From Bradyrhizobium genosp. L (GTDB taxonomy: Bacteria > Pseudomonadota > Alphaproteobacteria > Rhizobiales > Xanthobacteraceae): 64,000 nucleotides of DNA. Position numbers and translations under genes: made by a program. Position 1 is the stretch's first letter. Each line of letters starts with the position of its first letter. Below the pieces are notes generated by a model, which ran no database searches, was not told the DNA's origin, and saw only the letters and a list, made by a program, of their open reading frames with translations. The DNA lies in NCBI RefSeq assembly GCF_015624485.1, contig NZ_CP061378.1:1550001-1614000 (forward strand). Reading direction: 5' to 3'. Below are positions 1 through 7,851 of this stretch, one piece after another.

Positions 1-395
1 ACGTTGGCGACCGCGCCCGAGCCGATGCCGGAGAGCAGCCCCCAGCTCAGGAACAATTGCCACGGCGCGGTCATGAAGTAACTTGCGCCTGTCGACACCG
101 ACATCAGCGCCAGCGCGCCGAGCACGGTGCGGCGGATGCCGAAGCGCTGCATCACGGCGGCTGCGAACGGGCCGGCGAGGCCGTAGAGGAAGATGCCGAT
201 CGCAGCCGACGACGAGATCACACCGACGTTCCAGCCGAACGCCTGTTGCAGCGGCAGCATCAGCACGCCCGGCGTCGCGCGCAGGCCGGCCGACGAGAGC
301 AGCGCGAGGAAGATCACGGCGACGACGACGAACGCATATTTCTGGCCGAACGGGCGCCGTGCGACGGGGGCGGGTTGAATCGGGGTGCTGGGCAT
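1..395 (-). CDS. MFS transporter, N-terminal part (gene runs off the window)
   Basis: The leftward reading frame opens at an ATG (393-395) and stays open to the window edge. The first 131 residues have a polar N-terminus (MPSTPIQPAPVARRPFGQ) followed by hydrophobic helices (KYAFVVVAVIFLALLSSAG, then segments around VISSSAAIGIFLYGLAGPF and VLGALALMSVSTG). The loop QRFGIRRTVLG fits the MFS motif A position between helices 2 and 3. It is therefore an inner-membrane major facilitator with unknown substrate. It is divergent from a TetR regulator across a double palindrome, the usual layout of a repressor-controlled exporter. The C-terminal two thirds are not in view, so the subfamily cannot be fixed. 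Confidence 0.85.
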   Translation of the reverse strand, partial: MPSTPIQPAPVARRPFGQKYAFVVVAVIFLALLSSAGLRATPGVLMLPLQQAFGWNVGVISSSAAIGIFLYGLAGPFAAAVMQRFGIRRTVLGALALMSVSTGASYFMTAPWQLFLSWGLLSGIGSGAVAN

Positions 396-448
396 GTTAC
401 TTACCGGTACGTATTGCGACGCAGTCTGTATACGTACCGGTCAGTAAC
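396..448. promoter_or_regulatory. Double palindromic operator between MFS and TetR genes
   Basis: A nested inverted repeat fills the gap before the MFS start. ACCGGTACGTAT at 403-414 is repeated inverted as ATACGTACCGGT at 430-441, and the flanks GTTAC (396-400) and GTAAC (444-448) are also inverted. Each arm is itself a near-palindrome centred on CCGG, so two TetR-size sites sit with centres 33 bp apart, about three helical turns. It abuts the MFS ATG and lies 39-91 bp before the TetR ATG, so it could control both genes. Binding by the neighbouring TetR protein is inferred. Confidence 0.7.
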
Positions 449-486
449 ATTGTCAAGCGTGCGGGTGAGAACCCCGGAGAGCCGCC

Positions 487-1092
487 ATGAAGAAAACCGC
501 CGAACCAGCCGCCGAACGCCCGGCCAAAGCCGCCGACCGGATTCGTGCCTCCGCCAGTGAGCTGTTCTATCGCGAAGGCATCCGCGCGGTCGGCGTCGAC
601 GAGGTGGTGGTCCGCGCCGGCGTCACCAAGCCGAGCCTCTACCGCAGCTTCGCCTCTAAGGACGATCTCGCCGCCGCCTATATGCGCGACTACGAGGAGA
701 ACTTCTGGGAGAATTTCGAGAAGCCCGGCGGAAAATCCTATTCCGATGCGCGAGAGCACGTGCTGGCCTATATCCGCGGGCTGTCGGCGCGCGCCGTAGA
801 TGAGGGCTATCGCGGCTGCGGGCTGAGCAACGCCACCGTGGAATATCCGTCGCGCGACAATCCCGCGCGCCAGGTCGCCGAAGCGCACAAGAAGGTGTTT
901 CGCAAGCGCCTGCGCGAGCTCGCAGCCGGCATGGGCGCCCGCCACCCCGCCGTGCTCGGCGACGCCCTGCTGTTGCTGATCGAAGGCATCTACGTCACCG
1001 GCCAGCAGTCGGAAGCCGGCCCGGCGCAGTCGGCGCTCACGGCGGCGAAGCTCCTGATCGATGCGAGCGTGGCGAAGCCGTCAGGCCGATGA
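487..1092 (+). CDS. TetR/AcrR family transcriptional regulator
   Basis: The protein has 201 residues. The N-terminal helix-turn-helix is clear: ADRIRASASELFYREGIRAVGVDEVVVRAGV followed by TKPSLYRSFASKDDL, the recognition helix signature of TetR repressors. The remaining ~140 residues are a helical ligand-binding domain resembling those of TetR proteins that control efflux or detoxification genes. It is divergent from the truncated MFS gene, with the 396-448 double palindrome between them, so autoregulation and repression of the transporter are the simplest reading. The ligand is unknown. Confidence 0.92.
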   Translation: MKKTAEPAAERPAKAADRIRASASELFYREGIRAVGVDEVVVRAGVTKPSLYRSFASKDDLAAAYMRDYEENFWENFEKPGGKSYSDAREHVLAYIRGLSARAVDEGYRGCGLSNATVEYPSRDNPARQVAEAHKKVFRKRLRELAAGMGARHPAVLGDALLLLIEGIYVTGQQSEAGPAQSALTAAKLLIDASVAKPSGR

Positions 1093-1174
1093 AAGTCCGA
1101 TGACCAGCGGCAAGGTCTGCCTGGACCGCGATACGAATGGCAGACCTGCCGCTGCGCCGCTCTGGTAACGGCCG

Positions 1175-1600
1175 CTATTTCCCGGCCGGAAACACCAGCT
1201 CGCGCTGGCTGGTATCGACCACGAAGACGGCGAGCAGTTTTGCCGGCTTCGTCTTGCTGGCATTTTCGCTCACGCCATGGCGGTCGCCCGGCATTTCCGA
1301 AAAGCTTTCACCGGCCTGGTAGACCGTGACGGGACCATCATTGACCTGGCTGCGGATCGCGCCTTCCAGCACGGTGGCGTAGATGAAGGCCGACGGCGGA
1401 TGGGTGTGGGCCTCCGAGAATCCGCCGGGGCCATATTCGACGAGAACTCCCTTCATGCTCTTGCCGGGCACGTTCGGCAGTTCATGGTCGTAGACCAGCG
1501 TGACCTTGGCGCCCTTGCCGCCGCCGGGCGCATCGTGTGCGATGGCCGAACCCGACAGCAGCGTCGCGAGAGCGATCGCGATAACGCGTGATTTGATCAT
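1175..1600 (-). CDS. Secreted cupin-domain protein
   Basis: The protein has 141 residues. The start at 1600 is chosen because GAAGGA lies a few bases upstream and a signal peptide (MIKSRVIAIALATLLSGSAIA) follows directly. The mature part is a single cupin barrel: GGFSEAHTHPPSAFIYATVLEG carries the first metal-binding motif (two His and a downstream Glu-type position), and SFSEMPGDRHGVSENAS carries the second with its His. Small periplasmic cupins of this sort bind a metal ion; the reaction is not known. It is the last gene of a leftward run behind the NAD(P)-binding protein (59 bp gap) and the MBL-fold hydrolase, and may be cotranscribed with them. Confidence 0.8.
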   Translation of the reverse strand: MIKSRVIAIALATLLSGSAIAHDAPGGGKGAKVTLVYDHELPNVPGKSMKGVLVEYGPGGFSEAHTHPPSAFIYATVLEGAIRSQVNDGPVTVYQAGESFSEMPGDRHGVSENASKTKPAKLLAVFVVDTSQRELVFPAGK

Positions 1601-1659
1601 ATCGATTGTCCTTCTCGAAGCCGGACGCCGCGCCGCCGAATTGCGGCAGGCGCGCGTGC

Positions 1660-2412
1660 TCATTTCCTGCTTTGGGTTGCGAACCATTGATCGAAGCCGA
1701 TGCGGCCGATGCGGGGATTGCCGTCGGAGACGAGCGAGCCGTCCTGCAGCCTGGTCCCGAAATACTGCGCCTCCGGATCGGCGATCACGGTGCGGGTATC
1801 GCCAATGGCCTTGAGGTAGCGGGCGGCGAAATCGCACAGCCGCAGGCGCTCGGGGCCGGAGATCTCGATGATGCCGTTGACCGGCGCGGCAACGGCCGCA
1901 TCCGTCACGAAGTCAGCGACGTCATCGGAGGCGATCGGCTGCAGATAGCCCGTAGACAGCCGCGCCGTATTGCCCACCGTGCCGCCCTGGGCGATGCCGC
2001 CGAGGAATTCGAAGAACTGCGTCGAACGCAGGATCGTGTAGGGGATGCCGGAATCCCTGATGATCTGTTCCTGCGCGACCTTGGCGCGAAGATAGCCGCT
2101 CTCGGGCAGTCGATCCGTCCCGATGATCGACAGCGCGACATGATGCTTGACGCCGGCGGCCTTCTCCGCGGCCACCAGGTTGCGGCCCGAGGTCTGGAAA
2201 AATTCCAGCACGGCCTTGTCCTCGAAGGACGGCGCGTTGGCGAGGTCGATGACGACCTCGGCTCCCTTCAGCGCCTCCGCGAGGCCTTCGCCGGTGATGG
2301 TGTTGACGCCGGTGCTGGGCGCGGCGGCCATCACGTCATGGCCCTGCTTGCGCAGGCGTGCAGCGGTTTTCGATCCGATCAGGCCGGTGCCACCGATGAT
2401 GACGATTTTCAT
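1660..2412 (-). CDS. NAD(P)-binding NmrA-like atypical SDR
   Basis: The protein has 250 residues and starts at the ATG whose first residues are MKIVIIGGTGLIGSKTAARL, a Rossmann GxxGxxG motif. Later features, HHVALSIIGTDRLPESGYLRAKVAQEQIIRDSGIPYTILRSTQFFEFLG, match NAD(P)-binding proteins related to NmrA and ISOM-type sensors or quinone reductases, which lack a classical catalytic Tyr-Lys pair. A redox-sensing or reductase role in the cytoplasm is likely, but the substrate cannot be read. It lies 70 bp downstream of the MBL-fold gene and 59 bp before the cupin gene, all leftward, suggesting one transcription unit. Confidence 0.85.
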   Translation of the reverse strand: MKIVIIGGTGLIGSKTAARLRKQGHDVMAAAPSTGVNTITGEGLAEALKGAEVVIDLANAPSFEDKAVLEFFQTSGRNLVAAEKAAGVKHHVALSIIGTDRLPESGYLRAKVAQEQIIRDSGIPYTILRSTQFFEFLGGIAQGGTVGNTARLSTGYLQPIASDDVADFVTDAAVAAPVNGIIEISGPERLRLCDFAARYLKAIGDTRTVIADPEAQYFGTRLQDGSLVSDGNPRIGRIGFDQWFATQSRK

Positions 2413-2482
2413 GTGATGTCTCCATTCGCGCCGCCTTCGCGGCGCACGTTGTTCGATGCTGCGAAGAGTGACGGGCCGTGAG

Positions 2483-3397
2483 CTAGTAGTCCCAAAAGGC
2501 GGGCACCCAGCGAAACACGTCGCCGGCGATCGCCACCCGACCGACGGACGGGAACGGCATGTGGGTCGAGACCAGAAGCTCACCACTCGCCGCCAGCTCG
2601 CGCAAGAGCCTGACCCGGACGCGGACCGCCTCGTCGGGGTCGTGCTCGAAGCCGTTGTGCCAGTCGGGATGCTCGAACCCGACCGGGAACACGATGTCGC
2701 CGGCGAAGGTCAGCCGCTCGCCGCCGGACGATACGCGCACCACGCTGTGCCCGGGCGTGTGGCCGCCGGTGCGGCGGACGACGACGCCCGGCGCGACCTC
2801 GGTCTCGTCCGCGAACGGACGCAACCGGCTGCCGTAATCCTTCACGAATTTGTTCGCGGCCGAGCGCAGCACGTCCGGCACCGGTGAGGGCATGTCGGTG
2901 TGGGAGAAATCGGGCGCGGCCCAGAACTTGACCTCGGCGTCGGCGACGTGAATCCGCAGATCCGGACGCAGCCGCTCCTTGACGCCGTCCACCAGCAGCC
3001 CGCCGACATGGTCCATGTGCATGTGGGTCAGCACCACGTCGGTGACCGAGCCGAGATCGATGCCGGCGGCCTCGAGCCGATGCATCACCTGGCCGGCGCG
3101 CGGAAAACCCGGGAACTCGCTGCCGAGGCCGGCGTCGACCAGGATGGTCCGGCCGCCGCTGCGCACCACGACCACGTTGAGCGCCCAGTCGAACATCTCC
3201 GGCCCCACGAACATGGTCTTGAACCATGCGCTGCGCTCGGCCGGTTCGACGTTGGTGGACATCGTCTGGGTCGGCAGCGGCAGCACGCCATCGCTGATGA
3301 TCAGCACGTCGATGTCGCCGACCCGAACGGCGTAGCGCGACGGGACCATTTCGTCGGATGTCGGTCGCGCGCGTTGCGCGGTGTTGGCTGTACTCAT
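2483..3397 (-). CDS. MBL-fold metallo-hydrolase
   Basis: The protein has 304 residues. The start at 3397 (MSTANTAQ) has GGAGAG at suitable distance; an earlier ATG has no such site. The HxHxDH metal motif is seen as THMHMDHVGG (His125, His127, Asp129, His130), followed by GGHTPGHS and FAGDIVFP with further His/Asp ligands, giving a dinuclear metal site. The layout resembles lactonase-like and other small-molecule MBL hydrolases; the substrate is open. It heads the leftward run with the NAD(P)-binding and cupin genes. The upstream motif at 3473-3494 is the same as the one before the Rrf2 gene, so Rrf2 control is predicted. Confidence 0.88.
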   Translation of the reverse strand: MSTANTAQRARPTSDEMVPSRYAVRVGDIDVLIISDGVLPLPTQTMSTNVEPAERSAWFKTMFVGPEMFDWALNVVVVRSGGRTILVDAGLGSEFPGFPRAGQVMHRLEAAGIDLGSVTDVVLTHMHMDHVGGLLVDGVKERLRPDLRIHVADAEVKFWAAPDFSHTDMPSPVPDVLRSAANKFVKDYGSRLRPFADETEVAPGVVVRRTGGHTPGHSVVRVSSGGERLTFAGDIVFPVGFEHPDWHNGFEHDPDEAVRVRVRLLRELAASGELLVSTHMPFPSVGRVAIAGDVFRWVPAFWDY

Positions 3398-3472
3398 GTG
3401 TCTCTCCTGCTGTCTTCGGATGTGAAATCGATCGCGTCGGCCACACCGCAATGACGCCATCGCGGTCGGCTC

Positions 3473-3524
3473 TTATTACGGATAATAAATATCCTTATGG
3501 ATATGTACGATCCTTAATTTGGAT
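3473..3524. promoter_or_regulatory. Predicted Rrf2 operator cluster before the MBL-fold gene
   Basis: TTATTACGGATA-N5-TATCC occupies 3473-3494. The block GGATA-N5-TATCC is an inverted repeat, and with its TTATTA flank it matches the motif at 5179-5200 before the rrf2 gene. It overlaps a perfect palindrome ATATCC-TTAT-GGATAT (3489-3504), and a weaker ATCC-N7-GGAT follows (3510-3524). The stretch is strikingly AT-rich against its surroundings. It lies 76 bp before the MBL-fold start and about 130 bp before the MscS start, so it could serve either direction. Confidence 0.6.
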
Positions 3525-3652
3525 TGTAAAGTGACTCCCGAGGTGGACATCCGGTCGCAGGTCCGTCGTGTTGCTCAAGCGCAACCGATCGCTCGGGCAT
3601 GACCGAAAGCGGCTTTCCGAGAAGTCCATGTTCAAACGAGGAGAGTCGAGTC

Positions 3653-4678
3653 ATGTCCGGTGAAGACCAGGTGCCGTCGCTTGCGCTCATCAGCACGCTG
3701 GGAGCCGCCGGCATCGTCATCTGGCATCTTCAGGGCCGCAGCCGTCCGACGGGCCGGCTGATCGTCCAGATCCTGGTCTTCGCCGCCATGAGCCTCGTGC
3801 TCTACGCGGGCGCCATCTCGCCGGCCCGCGTCGACGGCATCCACGCGCACGGCTTTGCTGCGCTGCTCAGCAAATCGGCCAGGATCCTGTGGTGGACCCA
3901 TCTGGCATGGACCATCATCGGCCTGATCCATATCTGCATCAGGCTCAATCGCCGGCCGCAGGACGCACACCTGCTGCAGGACATGGCGGTCGGCGCGATC
4001 TATCTCGGCGTCGCGCTCTCGATCATCGGCTTCGTGTTCGACGTGCCGGTCGGCACGCTGGTTGCGACCTCCGGTGTCGTCGCGATCATTTTCGGCCTCG
4101 CGCTGCAAAACACCCTGGGCGACGTGTTCTCGGGCATCGCGCTGACGCTCGGCATGGCCTACGCGATCGGCGACTGGATCCAGTTGAAGGACGGCACCGA
4201 AGGCCGCGTCGTCGAGACCAACTGGCGCTCCACCAATCTGCTCACCGGCGGCTACAATGTCGTCGTGGTGCCGAACAGCGTGCTGGCCAAGCAGGGCGTC
4301 ACCAATCTGAGCCGCCCCGACGAGAGCCACCAGATCGCGCTGACCGTGCGCATTGCGACCACGACGCCGAGCCTGGTCGAGCACGTCATGCACTCCACGC
4401 TGCAAGCCAGCACCGAAATCGTCAAGGACCCGGCGCCGATCGTCGCCTTGAAGGCGATCGATGCGGCTGCGATCGAGGTCGAGCTGCTGTTCCGCGTCGC
4501 GAGCCCGGCCGGCTGGACCGCGGCCCGCAACGAGATCATCGACCTCGTCTACAGCAAATGCAGCGCAAACGGTCTTGCGCTGGCCGCGCCGGCCGAAAGC
4601 CTCGTGCTCGGCCCGGCCGCGATCGACGCCGAACGCGCCGCCGGGGGTCTCGACGCGCGGTCATCCCGCGCGATCTGA
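3653..4678 (+). CDS. MscS-family mechanosensitive ion channel
   Basis: The protein has 341 residues. The ATG at 3653 is preferred over one at 3599 because GAGGAGAG lies eight bases upstream. Four to five hydrophobic helices cover residues ~10-165. The pore helix region SGVVAIIFGLALQNTLGDVFSGIALTLGMAYAIGDWIQL (140-178) is the MscS signature, followed by the beta domain VVETNWRSTNLLTGGYNVVVVPNSVLAKQGVTNLSRP. The size and N-terminal helices resemble the small-conductance group often fused to a cyclic-nucleotide domain, but no such domain follows here. It probably releases solutes under osmotic downshock. Its last 18 bases overlap the end of the convergent rrf2 gene. Confidence 0.9.
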   Translation: MSGEDQVPSLALISTLGAAGIVIWHLQGRSRPTGRLIVQILVFAAMSLVLYAGAISPARVDGIHAHGFAALLSKSARILWWTHLAWTIIGLIHICIRLNRRPQDAHLLQDMAVGAIYLGVALSIIGFVFDVPVGTLVATSGVVAIIFGLALQNTLGDVFSGIALTLGMAYAIGDWIQLKDGTEGRVVETNWRSTNLLTGGYNVVVVPNSVLAKQGVTNLSRPDESHQIALTVRIATTTPSLVEHVMHSTLQASTEIVKDPAPIVALKAIDAAAIEVELLFRVASPAGWTAARNEIIDLVYSKCSANGLALAAPAESLVLGPAAIDAERAAGGLDARSSRAI

Positions 4679-5149
4679 CACCCAAGCGAACGTGGCCTTC
4701 CAGAGCGCCGCAGGCGTTTCCTCTGCGAGCATCTCGCCGAGATCCGCCAGCGTGATGCTGCGCAGCTTCTCGCGCCAGGCCTCGTCGGCCTCCCACATGA
4801 TGCGCGCGACCGCGCAGGTGCCGCGGCTGCGCTGGTTCTTGGCCAGGCAGGGATTGTTGTCGCGGATGTTGTTGCAGACGAAGGTGCGGCTCTTGCCTTC
4901 CACCGCCTCGACGATGTCGAGAAACGTGATGTCCGCTGGCCCCTTGGCGAGCCGGTATCCACCCGACGGGCCGAGCGTCGTATCGACCAGGCCCGCCTGC
5001 GACAGGCTCTGCAACGCCTTGGAGAGATATTCCTTCGGCAGCCCGTGCAATTCCGCCAGCGCCTTGGTCGACAGATAGCGCCCCTCGGGCAGCCCGGAGA
5101 GAATGGCGCAGCAATGCAGCGCCCATTCAACTTGGCTTTTCAGAATCAT
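4661..5149 (-). CDS. Rrf2-family transcriptional regulator with three cysteines
   Basis: The protein has 162 residues. The N-terminal winged helix (MILKSQVEWALHCCAILSG, then STKALAELHGLPKEYLSKALQSLSQAGLVDTTLGPSGGYRLA) is typical of Rrf2/IscR/NsrR proteins. Three cysteines after the DNA-binding domain (Cys92, Cys101, Cys112) occupy the Fe-S ligand region, with wider spacing than in IscR or NsrR. It therefore probably senses redox state, nitric oxide or Fe-S status. The motif TTATTAYGGATA-N5-TATCC occurs 30 bp before its start and before the MBL-fold gene, suggesting autoregulation and control of that operon. It is convergent with the MscS gene, 18 bp overlapping. Confidence 0.9.
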   Translation of the reverse strand: MILKSQVEWALHCCAILSGLPEGRYLSTKALAELHGLPKEYLSKALQSLSQAGLVDTTLGPSGGYRLAKGPADITFLDIVEAVEGKSRTFVCNNIRDNNPCLAKNQRSRGTCAVARIMWEADEAWREKLRSITLADLGEMLAEETPAALWKATFAWVSDRAG

Positions 5150-5178
5150 CGCGTTGTCGAGACCCTCGCCATCAGCGC

Positions 5179-5200
5179 TTATTATGGATACAGGCTATCC
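5179..5200. promoter_or_regulatory. Predicted Rrf2 autoregulatory operator
   Basis: TTATTATGGATA-N5-TATCC lies 30 bp before the rrf2 start. It matches the site at 3473-3494 in all 16 positions outside the 5-base spacer except one pyrimidine. The core is an inverted repeat GGATA/TATCC. Position and repetition suggest the Rrf2 protein binds both. Confidence 0.6.
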
Positions 5201-5359
5201 CTATTGTTAGGTGCTTGTAAATATGGGGGTTTGGCTCGCCTCGAGCTCAAGGGGCAAGCTCAGCCGGCTTCGCATTTCCCGCGCGGCAGGTCGCCGAAGC
5301 GCAAAAGGTGTTTCGCAAGCGTGATGGTGCACACAATTGCGAACTTTACTTTGTCGATC

Positions 5360-6037
5360 TCAGAGCTGTGCCATCTGATCAGCTTCCAGTCTTTGCAGGT
5401 ATCGCAGAACAACTTCACCTGAAGTCATGATGTGTTGCTCGATAAATGCCGTCACGCCGACCTGGTCTTTGGCAACGCAGAGGTCCAATATTTTCTGATG
5501 CTCATGCTGAGTACTGGCCGGGAACGTCTGGTCGCCCCATGCGAGCCGCCAATAGCGATTGAGATTGTTGCGGGCGCGGCTGACCTGCTCCAGAAAGAAT
5601 GGCCGGTTGGCGCGCGCATAAATGACGGTGTGGAATTCGGTGGCGAGTTGCAGGCGCTGCGTCGCATTGTCGGTGTTATCGATCTTCGCCATGATGAGGC
5701 GGGCGTGCTCGATATCGCGCTCCGTTAGACGATCGATCGCCCATCCGGCCAGCCGAGGTTCGAGGAGGGCGCGGAATTCCATCAGCTCACGCGCGACCGT
5801 GCTCGACAGATCCGAGACGAAACAACCGCGGTTGTGATGCAGGGTGGCAAGCCCCTCCGAGACCAGAACCTTGAGTGCCTCGCGCACGGGTGTATGGCTC
5901 ACGCTGAACTCTGCCGCGATCTCATCCTGTTTCAGCGGTGTACCGGGCGCAATGTCTCCGCTACAGATCGCGGCGCGGAGTGCGTCGGAGATCATCTCTG
6001 TACTGCCGATCGATTTGGGTCTCGCCGCGCCTAGCAC
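5360..6037 (-). CDS. GntR-family (FCD-type) transcriptional regulator
   Basis: The protein has 225 residues. The GTG at 6037 is chosen as start because GAGGAG lies six bases upstream; the reading frame continues further upstream without another good site. The winged helix is seen in MISDALRAAICSGDIAPGTPLKQDEIAAEFSVSHTPVREALKVLVSEGLA. The C-terminal part is all-helical with FRALLEPRLAGWAI, EFHTVIYARANRPFFLEQV and HEHQKILDLCVAKD, the FCD layout with metal-binding His/Asp positions. These proteins usually bind organic or amino acids. It is divergent from the PLP enzyme gene over AT-rich palindromes and most likely controls the 6.2-11.6 kb uptake and degradation locus. Confidence 0.9.
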   Translation of the reverse strand: MLGAARPKSIGSTEMISDALRAAICSGDIAPGTPLKQDEIAAEFSVSHTPVREALKVLVSEGLATLHHNRGCFVSDLSSTVARELMEFRALLEPRLAGWAIDRLTERDIEHARLIMAKIDNTDNATQRLQLATEFHTVIYARANRPFFLEQVSRARNNLNRYWRLAWGDQTFPASTQHEHQKILDLCVAKDQVGVTAFIEQHIMTSGEVVLRYLQRLEADQMAQL

Positions 6038-6062
6038 CGCTGTCTCCTCGAATCTGATTTGA

Positions 6063-6135
6063 CATATAATATATGATCTACTAAGCTCTGCAATGGGAGA
6101 GGCCGAACAATGTCGTCGTATATTATATATAATAT
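6063..6135. promoter_or_regulatory. Paired AT palindromes, predicted GntR operators
   Basis: CATATAATATATG at 6063-6075 is a near-palindrome, and ATATTATATATAATAT at 6120-6135 is a perfect 16-bp palindrome. Both share the half TATAATAT. They lie between the divergent GntR gene (start 6037) and the PLP enzyme gene (start 6227) in an otherwise GC-rich region. Two copies in this position suggest repression of both promoters by the GntR protein; part of the AT-richness may also serve as -10 elements. Confidence 0.55.
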
Positions 6136-6226
6136 GCAATACCGCGTCAGTGTTGGCCCGACGACAGCCATAAGAGCTCCGGTAGATCTCCCAGCGGCTA
6201 TCTCTGGTTGCTCGGATTAATTGGCC

Positions 6227-7396
6227 ATGTCGTTCGCCATCGATTATTCGCGCCAGGAGATCGGTCAGTTGCTCGAGGTCCTGGAGACGCCGTGCCTGGT
6301 CCTGGAAAAATCTCGCCTCATTGCGAACGTCGCGCGATTGAAGCGGCATCTGCGACCGTATGGGAGCAGGCTTCGTCCGCATCTCAAGACCGCGAAAAGC
6401 ATCGATGTCGCGCGGCTGGTGATGGACGGCGCGCGGGGGCCGATCACGGTCTCGACCCTGAGGGAGGCCGAATACTTCTTCAGCCACGGCGTGAGCGATC
6501 TGCTCTATGCGGTCGGCATTGCCCCGAACAAGCTCGATCATGTGTTCGATCTGCGGCGGCGCGGCGCCAACCTGGCGATCATTCTCGACAATCTGGAAAC
6601 CGCACGACTGGTGGCAGCGAAGAGTGTCGAGCGGTGCGATCCGCTTCCCGTCCTGATCGAGGTCGATACCGACGACCATCGGTCCGGGATAAGGTCGACG
6701 GACCCTGCGCTTATTGCGGTAGGGCGGGCGCTTCACGCGGGCGGCGCGGTGCTTCGCGGCGTGCTGACGCACGCCGGCAGTTCCTACAACTTGCATGACC
6801 AGACCTCGTTCGAGGCGATGGCTGAACAAGAGCGGTCCGGCATCGTGGCGGCCGCCGCGGCGCTCAGAGCTGCGGGCTTACCTTGCCCGGAGGTGAGTGT
6901 GGGATCGACTCCGACCGCGCATTTTGCGCGCGACCTCACCGGCGTCACCGAGGTGCGTGCCGGGGTTTTCATGTTCTTCGATCTGGTGATGGCGGGCATC
7001 GGCGTCTGCGATATCGGGGACATCGCTCTCTCGGTGCTGGCAACTGTGATCGGCCATCAGCATGACAAGGGCTGGATCATCGTCGATGCCGGCTGGATGG
7101 CGATGTCGCGTGATCGCGGCACCGCGCGGCTCGCCGTCGATCAGGGCTATGGCGTGGTTTGCGATCTCGCGGGCAATCCGGTCCCCGATCTGATCATGAT
7201 CGACGCCAATCAGGAACATGGCATTCTGGCTGGGCGCCCTGGCGCTCAACCGCCTGCGCTGACACTTCCGGTCGGCGCGATGGTGCGGATTTTCCCCAAC
7301 CATGCATGCGCCACCGGCGCCCAACATGACCGCTATTACGTCGTCGACCAGGGCAGGACCGTGTCCGCGATCTGGCCCCGTATTTATGGATGGTGA
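6227..7396 (+). CDS. D-serine dehydratase / D-threonine aldolase-like PLP enzyme
   Basis: The protein has 389 residues from ATG 6227 (a TTG two codons earlier is possible). The N-terminal alanine-racemase-type barrel carries RPHLKTAKS, where Lys54 is the expected PLP lysine. The C-terminal part ends with FPNHACATGAQHDRYYVVD, in which the His and Cys of PNHxC match the zinc site of DSD1-type D-serine dehydratase, D-threonine aldolase and D-threo-3-hydroxyaspartate dehydratase. It should cleave or dehydrate a D-3-hydroxyamino acid in the cytoplasm. RidA follows four bases downstream, which favours the dehydratase reaction because that releases an enamine RidA can hydrolyse. The exact substrate is not readable. 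Confidence 0.85.
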   Translation: MSFAIDYSRQEIGQLLEVLETPCLVLEKSRLIANVARLKRHLRPYGSRLRPHLKTAKSIDVARLVMDGARGPITVSTLREAEYFFSHGVSDLLYAVGIAPNKLDHVFDLRRRGANLAIILDNLETARLVAAKSVERCDPLPVLIEVDTDDHRSGIRSTDPALIAVGRALHAGGAVLRGVLTHAGSSYNLHDQTSFEAMAEQERSGIVAAAAALRAAGLPCPEVSVGSTPTAHFARDLTGVTEVRAGVFMFFDLVMAGIGVCDIGDIALSVLATVIGHQHDKGWIIVDAGWMAMSRDRGTARLAVDQGYGVVCDLAGNPVPDLIMIDANQEHGILAGRPGAQPPALTLPVGAMVRIFPNHACATGAQHDRYYVVDQGRTVSAIWPRIYGW

Positions 7397-7400
7397 TCTG

Positions 7401-7787
7401 ATGTCGAGTCCAATCAAGGCCATTGCAACTGAAGCAGCTCCGCCGCCATTTGGGCACTACGTGCAGGCCACGGAGGCCGGCGGAGTTGTGTACGTCTCCG
7501 GCCAACTCGCAGCGCGCGCCGACGGGACGTCGCTTGCGGACGAGCCTTTTGAGGTCCAGGCCGGTCAAGCGCTCGCTAACGTCATTGCGATCGTCGAGGG
7601 AGCCGGTCTTGGCCGCGATCGCATCGCGAAAGTGACTGCCTATCTCGTCGGCGTCGAGTACTGGCCGGCGTTCAACGCCATTTATGCCGACGTCTTCGGC
7701 AGTCACCGTCCGGCACGCGCGGTGGTGCCGGCTCCGGCACTACATCATGGCTACCTGATCGAGCTCGAAGCTATCGCCGTGCGATGA
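7401..7787 (+). CDS. RidA family enamine/imine deaminase
   Basis: The protein has 128 residues from ATG 7401, four bases after the upstream stop. Family marks are FGHYVQATEAGGVVYVSGQLA near the N-terminus and HRPARAVVPAPALHHGYLIELEAIAVR at the end. The Arg in PARAVV and the Glu of LIELEAIA are the usual RidA active-site residues that bind the carboxylate and activate water. RidA proteins hydrolyse reactive enamine or imine products of PLP dehydratases to keto acid and ammonia. Direct coupling to the PLP enzyme gene supports that partnership. Other members of the superfamily act in specific catabolic steps, so a dedicated role is also possible. Confidence 0.9.
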   Translation: MSSPIKAIATEAAPPPFGHYVQATEAGGVVYVSGQLAARADGTSLADEPFEVQAGQALANVIAIVEGAGLGRDRIAKVTAYLVGVEYWPAFNAIYADVFGSHRPARAVVPAPALHHGYLIELEAIAVR

Positions 7788-7851
7788 AGCCCGCACGCGT
7801 GCGACCGCGCACGCTCATTCAGAATGAAAGCATCATCCGGAAACTCGATTG

